DNA of 64,000 bases, taken from contig NZ_CP107772.1 in NCBI RefSeq assembly GCF_036345155.1, positions 5,828,001 through 5,892,000 on the forward strand, written 5' to 3'. The notes below the pieces were generated by a model. The model did not search any database, was not told the origin of the DNA, and saw only the letters and a program-made list of their open reading frames with translations. Position numbers and translations under genes: made by a program. Source of the stretch: Streptomyces sp. NBC_00582. GTDB lineage: Bacteria; Actinomycetota; Actinomycetes; Streptomycetales; Streptomycetaceae. This document shows, piece by piece, positions 1 to 8,135 of the stretch; position 1 is the stretch's first letter; each line of letters begins with the position of its first letter.

Positions 1-429
1 GAAGTGGATGCCGGCCAGATCGCCCTGCTCGGTCAGCTCGCTCAGCAGACCGGCCTGGCGGACCAGGACGTCCATGTCGTCGGTGACGGCGGAGGCGACG
101 AGTGTGGTGGTGCCGTGGCGGCGGTGGGTGCGGATGGCCTTCTGTACGTCGTCCGCCGTGCCGGAGAAGGAGGCTCCGCCTCCGCCGTGGTTGTGCAGGT
201 CGACGAAGCCGGGGATCAGCCAGTGGCCGGATACGTCGATCAGGTGGGCGTTTTCGGGGGCCCTGCCGGTGATGCGGGTGCCCTCGACGGCCACTTGGCC
301 GTCTTCGACGGTTCCTGTGGGCATGACCACGTGGGCACCGGAGAGGATGAGGGGCGCCTTGCCGGATGCGGGCCGCGGGTCGAGTGTGGCCGGTCGCGCG
401 GTTCCCCGCGCCCCTGAGGGGGTTGCCAT
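1..429 (-). CDS. nagA: N-acetylglucosamine-6-phosphate deacetylase, N-terminal part (cut by window edge)
   Basis: About 143 N-terminal codons are present; the rest lies beyond base 1. The enzyme removes the acetyl group from GlcNAc-6-P in the cytoplasm, giving glucosamine-6-P. The amidohydrolase metal-binding signature PGFVDLHNHGGGG is visible about 75 residues in. The ATG overlaps the stop of the upstream kinase gene in a TGATG, so the two are probably translationally coupled. The first ~23 residues (MATPSGARGTARPATLDPRP...) are not NagA-like and are encoded by a Streptomyces intergenic-type repeat that runs into the gene. No later in-frame start before the conserved LILSGAHVV strand was found, so this extension is probably translated. 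Family call is firm; the extension is odd. Confidence 0.9.
   Translation of the reverse strand, partial: MATPSGARGTARPATLDPRPASGKAPLILSGAHVVMPTGTVEDGQVAVEGTRITGRAPENAHLIDVSGHWLIPGFVDLHNHGGGGASFSGTADDVQKAIRTHRRHGTTTLVASAVTDDMDVLVRQAGLLSELTEQGDLAGIHF
386..422 (-). repeat. Streptomyces GC-rich intergenic-type repeat, copy A (inside nagA start)
   Basis: On the minus strand this reads AGGGGCGCGGGGAACCGCGC followed by GACCGGCCAC. The same core recurs at 60226-60258 and, interrupted, at 36799-36890. The other two copies are intergenic; this one encodes the N-terminal tail of NagA. Confidence 0.6.
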
Positions 430-1370
430 CAGGTCGATACCTCCATGCCGTCGGTCGTGTTGAGGAGATCCCAGGCCAGGAGGCCCGCGCCGCGGCAGCC
501 CGCGGTGTCGCCGAGGGCCGCTGGGACGATCTCCGGGAGTTTTTGGAAGGTGACCCGGGTGCGGACGGCGTCCCGGAGGGGGGTGAACAGGGTGTCCCCG
601 GCCTCCGCGAGGCCGCCGCCGATGACGAGGGTGCGCGGGTCCAGCAGGGTCAGGGCGGTGACCAGGCCGTCGGCGAGGGCGTCCACCGCCCGCTGCCAGA
701 CCCGGACGGCGTTCGGATCGCCGGACGCGACCGCCTTCGCGCAGTCCGCCGCGTCCGCCTCCGGGTCCCCGCAGGCCGCCGCCCATGCCTCGGAGACCGC
801 GGCCGCCGAGGCGAACCGCTCCAGACAGCCGTGCTGCCCACAGGGACACGGGGTGCCGCCGGGCCGTACGACGACATGGCCGATCTCGCCCGCGAAGCCG
901 TGCGCGCCCGCCTCCACCCGGCCGTCGACGCCGATCGCGCCCGCGATGCCGGTGCCCAGGGCCACGAACAGGAAGCGGTCCGCGCCCCGGCCCGCGCCGA
1001 CGCGGCCCTCGGCGAGTCCGCCGGTGCGGACGTCGTGGCCGAGGGCGACGGGGGTGCCCAGTCGTTCGGCGAGGAGCGCGCGCAGGGGTACGTCACGCCA
1101 GCCCAGGTTGGCCGCGTAGGCGGCGACGCCGGCCGCCTCGTCGACGATGCCGGGCACGGCGACACCGGCGGCGGCCGCGGGCTCGCCCAGGTGCTCCACG
1201 CCGTACGCGCGCAGGTCGGCGGCGAAGCCGAGGATGGCGGCGACCACCGCGTCGGGGCCGCGCTCCCGGCCGGTGGGCCGGCGGTCCTGGTGCAGGAGGG
1301 TGCCGTCGGCGCCGACCAGCGCCGCCTTCATCCCGGTGCCGCCCACGTCGAGGGCGATGACATGTCTCAC
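429..1370 (-). CDS. nagK: ROK-family N-acetylglucosamine kinase
   Basis: 313 residues, the normal length for a ROK sugar kinase. The N-terminal phosphate loop is ALDVGGTGMKAALVG, a likely catalytic Asp lies in GHDVR (about residue 113), and the ROK zinc motif is EIGH followed by CPCGQHGCLE (His165, Cys175, 177, 182). It would phosphorylate GlcNAc to GlcNAc-6-P, the substrate of NagA, which is encoded directly downstream with a 1-base overlap. The nagK-nagA order and the dre sites upstream make a GlcNAc kinase more likely than a glucokinase. Control by DasR is inferred from the three dre-like sequences between this gene and the divergent lipoprotein gene. Confidence 0.88.
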   Translation of the reverse strand: MRHVIALDVGGTGMKAALVGADGTLLHQDRRPTGRERGPDAVVAAILGFAADLRAYGVEHLGEPAAAAGVAVPGIVDEAAGVAAYAANLGWRDVPLRALLAERLGTPVALGHDVRTGGLAEGRVGAGRGADRFLFVALGTGIAGAIGVDGRVEAGAHGFAGEIGHVVVRPGGTPCPCGQHGCLERFASAAAVSEAWAAACGDPEADAADCAKAVASGDPNAVRVWQRAVDALADGLVTALTLLDPRTLVIGGGLAEAGDTLFTPLRDAVRTRVTFQKLPEIVPAALGDTAGCRGAGLLAWDLLNTTDGMEVST

Positions 1371-1397
1371 GGGAACAGTGTGGCCCGAGGACCCGTA

Positions 1398-1413
1398 AGA
1401 GGTCTAGTCCACT
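1398..1413. promoter_or_regulatory. dre site 1 (DasR-type operator)
   Basis: AGAGGTCTAGTCCACT resembles the DasR palindrome (roughly AGTGGTCTAGACCACT), with the central GGTCTAG intact. It lies 27 bp upstream of the nagK start. DasR is the GntR-family regulator of amino-sugar use in Streptomyces. Confidence 0.8.
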
Positions 1414-1454
1414 TACCCGTCTTGGGGGTACGGTGCCGCCTCATGAGACCCGTA

Positions 1455-1470
1455 AGAGGTCTAGTCCACC
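1455..1470. promoter_or_regulatory. dre site 2 (DasR-type operator)
   Basis: AGAGGTCTAGTCCACC is a second copy. Its left flank (ACCCGTAAG) also matches that of site 1, so the unit looks duplicated as a block. Confidence 0.8.
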
Positions 1471-1472
1471 CA

Positions 1473-1488
1473 TATGGTGTAGACCTTG
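1473..1488. promoter_or_regulatory. dre-like site 3 (imperfect)
   Basis: TATGGTGTAGACCTTG keeps the TGG...TAGACC core, with one central mismatch. It abuts site 2 and is the closest to the divergent lipoprotein gene, so it may serve that promoter. Confidence 0.55.
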
Positions 1489-1544
1489 TTCCGGATATCG
1501 GACCCATTGGTATGAACAATCAGTTCGGGATTGAGGGGCGACAC

Positions 1545-2828
1545 GTGCGACAGCGCACAGGCAGGTCACTGACGGCGATCGTGGGCGGGCTGTCCACGCT
1601 GGGCCTGGCGGCGGTGCTGTCCGGCTGCGGACTCACCCAGGGCTCCGGGCACACCACCCTCACCCTCGTCGCCGCCGACTACGGCGACAGCGCCGCCAAC
1701 AGCTCCACGAAGTACTGGGACACGCTGGTAGAGGCGTACGAGAAGAAGCACCCCGACGTCACCGTCGACGTCACCGTCTCCTCCTGGAACGACATCGACG
1801 CCAAGGTCAAGTCCATGGTCGACGCCGGGAAGGCACCCGACATGGCCCAGATCGGCTCCTACGCCGACTACGCGGCCGCAGACCAGCTCTACCGGGCCGA
1901 CGACCTGCTCTCCGTCACCACCCAGGCCGACTTCGTGCAGCAGCTCGCCGCCGCCGGCAAGGTCCGGGGCGTCCAGTACGGCCTGCCGTTCGCCTCCTCC
2001 ACCCGGCTGCTCTTCTACAACAAGACCCTCTTCACCGAGGCCGGCATCACCCCGCCCACCACCTGGGCCCAGCTCGCCGAGGACGCCGCGAAACTCAAGG
2101 CCGAGGGAGTGAAATACCCCTACGCACTGCCCCTCGGGCCCGAGGAGGCCCAGGCCGAGACCCTGCAGTGGCTGCTCAGCGGCGGCGGCGCCTACGCGCA
2201 GACCGCCGGCGGCTACAGCATCGACTCCACCGAGAACGTCGCGACGTTCGACTGGCTGAAGAACAAACTCGTCGGCAAGGGACTCACCGGACCGGTCGCA
2301 CCGGGCTCGCTCAACCGCGCGGACGCGTTCGCCGCGTTCGCCGACGGTCAGGTCGGCATGCTCAACGGGCACCCCTCCCTGATGAAGATGGCGCAGAAGA
2401 CCGGGGTGAAGTTCGGCATGGTGCCGATGCCCGGCGTCGACGGCCCCTCCAAGGTCGCCATGGGCGTCGCCGACTGGATGACCGCCTTCAGGAAGAACGG
2501 GCACGCCGAGGAGATCGGCCGGTTCCTCGACTTCGTCTACGACGAGGAGAACGTGCTCCGCTTCTCCCGCGAGTACGACCTGCTGCCGGTCACCGTCTCC
2601 GCCTCCCAGATCATGAGCACGGACGCACAGGACGCCGATCTGCGGCCTTTCCTGGAGGAGCTCCCGCTCGCCGAGCTGTACCCCGTTGGGCGGACCTCCT
2701 GGGCGCAGGTCAGCGCGGCCGTCAAGAAGCGCATCGGGAAGGCCGTCAGCCCCTCCGCCGACCCCTCCGAGGTCCTGTCCGACCTCCAGGCGACCGCGAC
2801 GACCGCGGAGAGCGCCGGCCGCGAGTGA
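1545..2828 (+). CDS. ABC-type sugar-binding lipoprotein
   Basis: 427 residues from a GTG preceded 6 nt away by GAGGGG; an upstream in-frame ATG at 1512 has no such site. The export signal ends in the lipobox LSGCG, followed by a bacterial solute-binding protein family 1 fold (LVAADYG, ...YEKKHPDVTVDV, then typical YYNKTLF-like and MLNGHPSLM segments). It would capture a carbohydrate outside the membrane for an ABC importer. No permease or ATPase gene is beside it, so it must work with transporters elsewhere. The divergent nagK-nagA genes and the shared dre sites suggest an amino-sugar or chito-oligosaccharide ligand, but the ligand cannot be read from sequence. Confidence 0.88.
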   Translation: MRQRTGRSLTAIVGGLSTLGLAAVLSGCGLTQGSGHTTLTLVAADYGDSAANSSTKYWDTLVEAYEKKHPDVTVDVTVSSWNDIDAKVKSMVDAGKAPDMAQIGSYADYAAADQLYRADDLLSVTTQADFVQQLAAAGKVRGVQYGLPFASSTRLLFYNKTLFTEAGITPPTTWAQLAEDAAKLKAEGVKYPYALPLGPEEAQAETLQWLLSGGGAYAQTAGGYSIDSTENVATFDWLKNKLVGKGLTGPVAPGSLNRADAFAAFADGQVGMLNGHPSLMKMAQKTGVKFGMVPMPGVDGPSKVAMGVADWMTAFRKNGHAEEIGRFLDFVYDEENVLRFSREYDLLPVTVSASQIMSTDAQDADLRPFLEELPLAELYPVGRTSWAQVSAAVKKRIGKAVSPSADPSEVLSDLQATATTAESAGRE

Positions 2829-2863
2829 GCCGGCTGTCGGTGGGCGGGGTTACGGTGCGGGGT

Positions 2864-3094
2864 ATGCAGGAACAGCTGGAGCCGAGGGAACGGGGCATCC
2901 TCGCGCTGGAACGCCGCACCTTCCCCGGCGCCGGCGCCAAGGAACGAGCCATCCGCGAGGAGCTCGCGCTCTCCCCGGTCCACTACTACCAGCTGCTGAA
3001 CGCGCTCCTGGACGACCCGAGGGCCCTGGCCCACGACCCGGTGACGGTGAACAGACTGAGGAGGGTGAGAGAGGCCAGACGGGCCGACAGATAG
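2864..3094 (+). CDS. DUF3263 family small protein
   Basis: 76 residues beginning MQEQLEPRERGILALERR. The body has a helix-turn-helix-like pattern (AKERAIREELALSPVHYYQLLNAL) and a basic tail (RRVREARRADR), as in the actinobacterial DUF3263 family. It might bind DNA, but no function is established. It starts 35 nt after the lipoprotein gene and ends 41 nt before otsB, so it may be co-transcribed with either. Confidence 0.75.
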   Translation: MQEQLEPRERGILALERRTFPGAGAKERAIREELALSPVHYYQLLNALLDDPRALAHDPVTVNRLRRVREARRADR

Positions 3095-3135
3095 GTACTC
3101 GCCCATGCTGCCGGGCGCGCGGCTATCGTCACCGT

Positions 3136-3969
3136 ATGGGCACTCACGCACCCACCACCGCAGCCGGCCGTACCGCTCTGGACGCCATCAGCAGCCGCCC
3201 CTCCACCACCCTCGTCGCCCTCGACTTCGACGGCACCCTCGCCCCCATCGTCGAGAACCCCGAGGACGCCCGCGCCCACCCCGACGCCCTCCCCGCCCTC
3301 ACCGCCCTCGCCCCGAAGGTCGCCGCGATCGCCGTCATCACCGGCCGCCCCGCCGAGATCGCCGTACGCAACGGCGGCTTCGAGGGCGCCCGGGGTCTCG
3401 ACCACCTCACCGTCCTCGGCCACTACGGCGCCGAACGCTGGGAGGCCCGTACGCAGAAGACCACCGCCCCCGCCCCGCACCCCGGCGTCGCCGCCGTCCG
3501 CGCCGAACTGCCCGCCGTCCTGGAGACCGCCGGAGGATGGCCGGGCGTGTGGGTGGAGGAGAAGGGCGGCCGGGCCGTCGCCGTGCACACCCGCCGCGCC
3601 GCCGAACCCCAGACCGCCTTCGACGCCCTCCGCGAGCCCCTCACCGCCCTCGCCGCCCGCCACGGTCTGATCGTGGAACCCGGCCGGTTGGTGCTGGAGC
3701 TGCGCCCGCCCGGCATGGACAAGGGCGTCGCCCTCCTCGACCACGTCCGCGCCACCGGCGCAGAGTCCGTCCTCTACGCCGGCGACGACCTGGGCGACCT
3801 GCCCGCCTTCGCCGCCGTCGACAAGCTCCGCCAGGACGGCGTCCCCGGTCTCCTCGTCTGCAGCGGCTCCACCGAGGTCACGGAACTCGCCACCCGCGCC
3901 GACCTCGTCGTCGACGGCCCGGCAGGGGTCGTACGGCTTCTGCGGGACCTGGCAGGTCAGCTCGGCTGA
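3136..3969 (+). CDS. otsB: Trehalose-6-phosphate phosphatase
   Basis: 277 residues, HAD superfamily. The nucleophile motif ALDFDGTLAPI (Asp30, Asp32), the VITGRP motif and the late YAGDDLGDLPAF acidic motif are all present. It dephosphorylates trehalose-6-P to trehalose in the cytosol, the second step of the OtsA-OtsB pathway. Its 3' end overlaps otsA, encoded on the other strand, by 13 bases. Tail-to-tail placement means the two enzymes are not in one operon and their transcripts may interfere. Confidence 0.92.
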   Translation: MGTHAPTTAAGRTALDAISSRPSTTLVALDFDGTLAPIVENPEDARAHPDALPALTALAPKVAAIAVITGRPAEIAVRNGGFEGARGLDHLTVLGHYGAERWEARTQKTTAPAPHPGVAAVRAELPAVLETAGGWPGVWVEEKGGRAVAVHTRRAAEPQTAFDALREPLTALAARHGLIVEPGRLVLELRPPGMDKGVALLDHVRATGAESVLYAGDDLGDLPAFAAVDKLRQDGVPGLLVCSGSTEVTELATRADLVVDGPAGVVRLLRDLAGQLG

Positions 3970-5441
3970 AGTTCCTGCAGGGCCGTGAGCTGGTCCAGGA
4001 ACCACTGGGCCGGAGGCAGCGCCGTCGCGGCCGCCGCGAGACGTTTGGCGCGCTCGGCGCGCTCCTCCGGCTTCATGGACAGGGCCTCGTGCAGGGCGCG
4101 GGCCGTCTCCAGGATGTCGTACGGGTTCACGACGAGCGCGTCCTCGCCCAGCTCCCAGTACGCCCCGGCCTCCCGCGACAGCACCAGCGCGCACCCCTGG
4201 TCGGAGACCACCGGGACCTCCTTGGCGACCAGGTTCATGCCGTCCCGGATGGGGTTGACCAGCGCCACGTCCGCGAGCCGGTACGCGGCGAGGGAGCGGG
4301 CGAAGTCGTCCTCCAGGTTCAGCAGGACCGGGGTCCAGCCCGGGGTGCCGTACCGCTCGTTGATGTCCGCCGACAGCCGCGCCACCTCGGCCATGTAGGC
4401 GCGGTAGACGGCCAGGTCCTGGCGGGAGGGGTAGGCGAAGACGATGTGGACGACCTGCTCGCGCCACTCGGGGTGGTCGTCGAGGAGCTGCCGGTACGCC
4501 AGCAGGCCGCGCACGATGTTCTTCGACAGCTCGGTGCGGTCGACCCGCACGATCGTCCTGCGGTCGGCACCGCCGATCTCCTCGCGCAGGGCGACGATCC
4601 GCTCCTCCACGTCCGGCCGGTGCGAGCGCTCGCGCAGGAAGTCGGCGTCGGCGCCGAGGGAGTGCACGGCGATCCACGTCCGGTGGCCGGGCCCCGCCCA
4701 GCCGGCGACGGACTGGAACGACTCGGGAACCCCCGCCTGGCCCATCCGGGCCGCCAGATCGAGGTCCGTCGCCTGCACGCACGCGGAGAAGGCCGCCGCC
4801 CACCGATGGGTCAGGAATCCCAGCCGGTCCGCCCCGAGCATGCCCCGGACCAACTGCTCACGGATGTCCCGCGGCAGCAGCCCGAAGTAGTCCACCGGTG
4901 CCCACGGCGTGTGCGAGAAGTGGCCGATGCGCAGGTCCGGGCGGAGTTCGCGGAGCATCCCGGGGACCAGACAGAGGTGGTAGTCCTGCACGAGGACCGC
5001 CGCGCCGTCCGCCGCCTCCTCCGCCAGCGCCTGTGCGAAGGCGCGGTTGTACGTCTCGTACGACGCCCACTGGCGCCGGAACTCGGCGTCGAAGGCCGGT
5101 TCCAGCGGGGTCTGGTAGAGGAGATGGTGGATGAACCACAGGACCGAGTTCGCGATGCCGTTGTAGGCGTCCTCGTGCACGTCGGCCGGAATGGGCAGCA
5201 TCCGCACGCCCTCCTCGCCGACGCCGCGCCGGACCGCCTCCCGGTCGCCGTCGGACAGGGCCGAGCACACCCACAGCGCGCCCGCGTCGGGGCCGATGGC
5301 CGACAGACCGGAGACCAGCCCGCCACCCCCGCGTTTCGAGTGCAGCGAGCCGTCCTCGCCGATCGTGTAGGAGACCGGGCCGCGGTTGGACGCGACCAGC
5401 ACCTGAGCACCCCGAGAAGCAGTGTCGTGCGTGGAAGCCAT
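3957..5441 (-). CDS. otsA: Trehalose-6-phosphate synthase (GT20)
   Basis: 494 residues from the ATG at 5441, with GAGG just upstream; a TTG at 5450 is less likely because it overlaps that GAGG. Characteristic segments are VASNRGPVSY near the start, VQDYHL, GHFSHTPW, RVDRTELSKN and the C-terminal DGMNLVAKE. It joins UDP- or GDP-glucose to glucose-6-P to form trehalose-6-P. Together with otsB it gives a complete trehalose route for stress and spores. Length and motifs fit an active enzyme. Confidence 0.92.
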   Translation of the reverse strand: MASTHDTASRGAQVLVASNRGPVSYTIGEDGSLHSKRGGGGLVSGLSAIGPDAGALWVCSALSDGDREAVRRGVGEEGVRMLPIPADVHEDAYNGIANSVLWFIHHLLYQTPLEPAFDAEFRRQWASYETYNRAFAQALAEEAADGAAVLVQDYHLCLVPGMLRELRPDLRIGHFSHTPWAPVDYFGLLPRDIREQLVRGMLGADRLGFLTHRWAAAFSACVQATDLDLAARMGQAGVPESFQSVAGWAGPGHRTWIAVHSLGADADFLRERSHRPDVEERIVALREEIGGADRRTIVRVDRTELSKNIVRGLLAYRQLLDDHPEWREQVVHIVFAYPSRQDLAVYRAYMAEVARLSADINERYGTPGWTPVLLNLEDDFARSLAAYRLADVALVNPIRDGMNLVAKEVPVVSDQGCALVLSREAGAYWELGEDALVVNPYDILETARALHEALSMKPEERAERAKRLAAAATALPPAQWFLDQLTALQELQPS

Positions 5442-5570
5442 ACGCCTCAACCTAGCCCGGCGGGGAAACGCTCAAACGTACGGTTGCCCCGTGTAGGCGG
5501 GCGGTATCCGGCCGTATATCGCCGTATACGACCCGGCCACGGTGTTACACGAACCCGCTCCGCGCACGTC

Positions 5571-6515
5571 CTACGCGACCTTCCGGGACCGGTACTCCGC
5601 GATCTCCGCCATCGGCGGCCGCTCCTCCGTGTCCACCGAGTACGTGCGCGGCTCGAAACCGTCCGTGCCGCGCTCGAACTGGGTGAGGGACGGACGCACG
5701 AGGTGACCGCGGGCCAGGCGGAGCTGGGCGGTGCGGTAGATCGCCGCCGCCATCCGGCCGAGGGCCTGACCGTCCTGGTGGCGGTGCTTGCGCACCCCGA
5801 GGTCGACCTGCGCGAGCGCGTCGAGGCCCACCAGGTGCAGGGCGTCGATCAGCATCCCGAGCTCCACGCCGTAGCCCACCGGGAACGGGAGCTGTTCGAG
5901 CAGGGAGCGGCGGGCCGCGTACTCCCCGCCGAGCGGCTGCACGAAGCCGGCGAGCTGCGGCCAGTGCATGTTCAGCAGGGGGCGCGCCATCAGTTCGGTG
6001 ACCCGCCCGCCCTGCCCGGCGGCGCCGCCCAGGGGACGGTCGTACATCCCCTTGACGAGGTCCACGGAGGGCTCGGTGAGCAGGGGGCCGACGAGGCCCG
6101 AGACGAAGTCGGAGGAGAACTCCCGCAGGTCGGCGTCGACGAAGCAGACGATGTCGCCGGTCGTGACGAGCAGGGAGCGCCACAGGACCTCGCCCTTGCC
6201 GGGCACGGCCGGTATGCGGGGCAGGATCGTGTCGCGGTGGACGACCCGGGCGCCGGCCGCCGCCGCGACCTCCGCCGTGCGGTCGGTCGATCCCGAGTCG
6301 ACGACCACGAGCTCGTCGACGAGCGGGACCTGCTGCATGAGGTCGTGACGGATGATCGCGACGATGTCGCCGACGGTCTCCTCCTCGTTGAGCGCGGGCA
6401 GGACGACACTGACCGTCCGTCCCGAGGACCGTTTGGCGGCCATGATCCGGTGCAGCGGGCGATCGCTCGCGGTCCAGGAGCGGGTAGTCAGCCAGCGCTC
6501 GACTTCTTCCAGCAC
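5571..6515 (-). CDS. gpgS: Glucosyl-3-phosphoglycerate synthase-like glycosyltransferase (GT81)
   Basis: 314 residues. A GT-A fold is shown by VSVVLPALNEEETVGDIV, VVDSGSTDRT and the metal-binding CFVDADLREF. Later segments such as GMYDRPL, GGRVTELMARPLLN and FPVGYGVELGMLID match the actinobacterial GpgS family. That family transfers glucose from a nucleotide sugar to 3-phosphoglycerate, the first step to glucosylglycerate and, in mycobacteria, methylglucose lipopolysaccharide. Divergent from thrC. Its position after otsA groups two sugar-phosphate glucosyltransferases. Whether the host makes glucosylglycerate is not known from this DNA. Confidence 0.82.
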   Translation of the reverse strand: MLEEVERWLTTRSWTASDRPLHRIMAAKRSSGRTVSVVLPALNEEETVGDIVAIIRHDLMQQVPLVDELVVVDSGSTDRTAEVAAAAGARVVHRDTILPRIPAVPGKGEVLWRSLLVTTGDIVCFVDADLREFSSDFVSGLVGPLLTEPSVDLVKGMYDRPLGGAAGQGGRVTELMARPLLNMHWPQLAGFVQPLGGEYAARRSLLEQLPFPVGYGVELGMLIDALHLVGLDALAQVDLGVRKHRHQDGQALGRMAAAIYRTAQLRLARGHLVRPSLTQFERGTDGFEPRTYSVDTEERPPMAEIAEYRSRKVA

Positions 6516-6651
6516 GTGGGCGGCTCCTTCACCTGTGATCCATCTCGCGGTTCGGACGACTATCTCAACTGTCCAGGTTGTCGGTTACAGTCTTGAACAA
6601 CGCGGGTGACCATCGCATGTCCTCGGTGGCCCGCCCTCCACAACTTCATAC

Positions 6652-6788
6652 CGCTCATCCAGAGGGGCAGAGGGAAACGGCCCGATGAAGCCCCGGCAAC
6701 CCTCCAGCCGGTCTCGTTCACGCGAGGCTCCCGGCTAGGGAAGGTGCCAAATCCGTCTCACGGCGAGATGCGTCGTGAGGAAGATGAG
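6652..6788 (+). promoter_or_regulatory. SAM riboswitch (SAM-I/SAM-IV clan) in the thrC leader
   Basis: The 5' leader contains the SAM-clan core: CTCATCCAGAGGGGCAGAGG, then GGCCCGATGAAGCCCCGGCA, ACCCTCC, and finally GGTGCCAAATCC after an internal stem (GAGGCTCCCGGCTAGGG). The layout fits the actinobacterial SAM-IV or I-IV variants better than classical SAM-I. It ends about 20 nt before the thrC ATG, so control is probably translational or by early termination. Subclass is uncertain. Confidence 0.85.
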
Positions 6789-6808
6789 GAGAAAGGGCCT
6801 CGCCTCAC

Positions 6809-8089
6809 ATGGCTGCGCAGACTGTTGCAACCGAATCCACCGTAGACCTGGGTCCCGCCTCGGCACTGAGCTGTCGCGAGTGCGGGCATCGCGTACCCCT
6901 CGGCCCGGTCTTCGCGTGCGAGGAGTGTTTCGGCCCGCTCGAGATCGCATACGACTTCTCCTCCTACGAACCGGAGGAGCTCCGCAAGCGCATCGAGGCG
7001 GGACCCGCGAACATCTGGCGTTACGCGCCGCTGCTGCCCGTCCCCGCGGACGTGGCGGACAAGCCCAACATCAACCCCGGTTGGACCAAGCTCGTCCAGG
7101 CCGACAACCTGGCGCGCGAGCTGGGCGTCGAGGCCGGAAAGCTGTTCGTCAAGGACGACTCCGGCAACCCGACCCACTCCTTCAAGGACCGGGTCGTCGC
7201 CCAGGCCGTCGAGGCGGCCCGCGCCTTCGGCTACACCACCCTGAGCTGCTCCTCCACCGGCAACCTCGCCGGTGCCGTCGGCGCGGCCGCCGCCCGCGCC
7301 GGCTTCCGCTCGTGTGTGTTCATCCCGCACGACCTGGAGCAGGGCAAGGTCGTCATGGCCGCGATCTACGGCGGTGAGCTCGTCGGCATCGAGGGCAACT
7401 ACGACGACGTCAACCGCTTCTGCTCCGAGCTCATCGGTGACCCGGCGGGCGAGGGCTGGGGCTTCGTCAACGTCAACCTGCGGCCGTACTACGCCGAGGG
7501 CTCCAAGACGCTGGCGTACGAGATCGCCGAGCAGCTCGGCTGGGAGCTTCCCGACCAGCTCGTCGTGCCGATCGCCTCGGGCTCCCAGCTCACGAAGATC
7601 GACAAGGGTCTGCAGGAGCTGATCAAGCTGGGGCTCGTCGAGGACAAGCCGTACAAGATCTTCGGCGCGCAGGCGGAGGGGTGCAGCCCTGTCTCCGTCG
7701 CGTTCAAGGCGGGGCACGACGTCGTCCGGCCGCAGAAGCCCAACACCATCGCCAAGTCCCTCGCCATCGGCAACCCGGCGGACGGGCCGTACGTCCTCGA
7801 CATCGCGCGCCGCACGGGCGGTGCGGTGGAGGACGTGACCGACGAGCAGGTCGTCGAGGCGATCAAGATCCTCGCCCGGACCGAGGGGATCTTCGCGGAG
7901 ACCGCCGGCGGGGTGACGGTCGGCGTCACGAAGAAGCTGATCGAGAGCGGGTTGCTGGACCCGACGAAGACGACCGTCGTGCTGAACACCGGTGATGGTC
8001 TGAAGACGTTGGACGCGGTGGCCGGGACCGGGCTCACCGCGACGATCCGCCCGAACCTGGAGTCCTTCCACGAGGCTGGGCTCGCGTAG
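6809..8089 (+). CDS. thrC: Threonine synthase (PLP-dependent)
   Basis: 426 residues. A short N-terminal zinc-ribbon-like segment (Cys22-x2-Cys25, Cys37-x2-Cys40) is followed by the fold-type II PLP enzyme; the Schiff-base lysine lies in NPTHSFKDR (Lys126), and SCSSTGNLAGAVGA forms the phosphate cup. It converts O-phosphohomoserine to threonine. The gene sits behind a SAM riboswitch and 46 nt upstream of a cysO-like gene, linking threonine, methionine and sulfur metabolism, since O-phosphohomoserine is the branch point. High SAM would plausibly change its expression. Confidence 0.93.
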   Translation: MAAQTVATESTVDLGPASALSCRECGHRVPLGPVFACEECFGPLEIAYDFSSYEPEELRKRIEAGPANIWRYAPLLPVPADVADKPNINPGWTKLVQADNLARELGVEAGKLFVKDDSGNPTHSFKDRVVAQAVEAARAFGYTTLSCSSTGNLAGAVGAAAARAGFRSCVFIPHDLEQGKVVMAAIYGGELVGIEGNYDDVNRFCSELIGDPAGEGWGFVNVNLRPYYAEGSKTLAYEIAEQLGWELPDQLVVPIASGSQLTKIDKGLQELIKLGLVEDKPYKIFGAQAEGCSPVSVAFKAGHDVVRPQKPNTIAKSLAIGNPADGPYVLDIARRTGGAVEDVTDEQVVEAIKILARTEGIFAETAGGVTVGVTKKLIESGLLDPTKTTVVLNTGDGLKTLDAVAGTGLTATIRPNLESFHEAGLA

Positions 8090-8135
8090 TTCCCCCCGCG
8101 CCCTTGAAAGCATGCACCTGACCGGAGGTCACATC

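Noticed and set aside
3105..6596. A plus-strand reading frame of 1163 codons across the trehalose genes and gpgS
   Set aside because: It runs antisense to otsA and gpgS, is Arg/Pro/Gly-rich and shows no domain; a GC-rich shadow frame.
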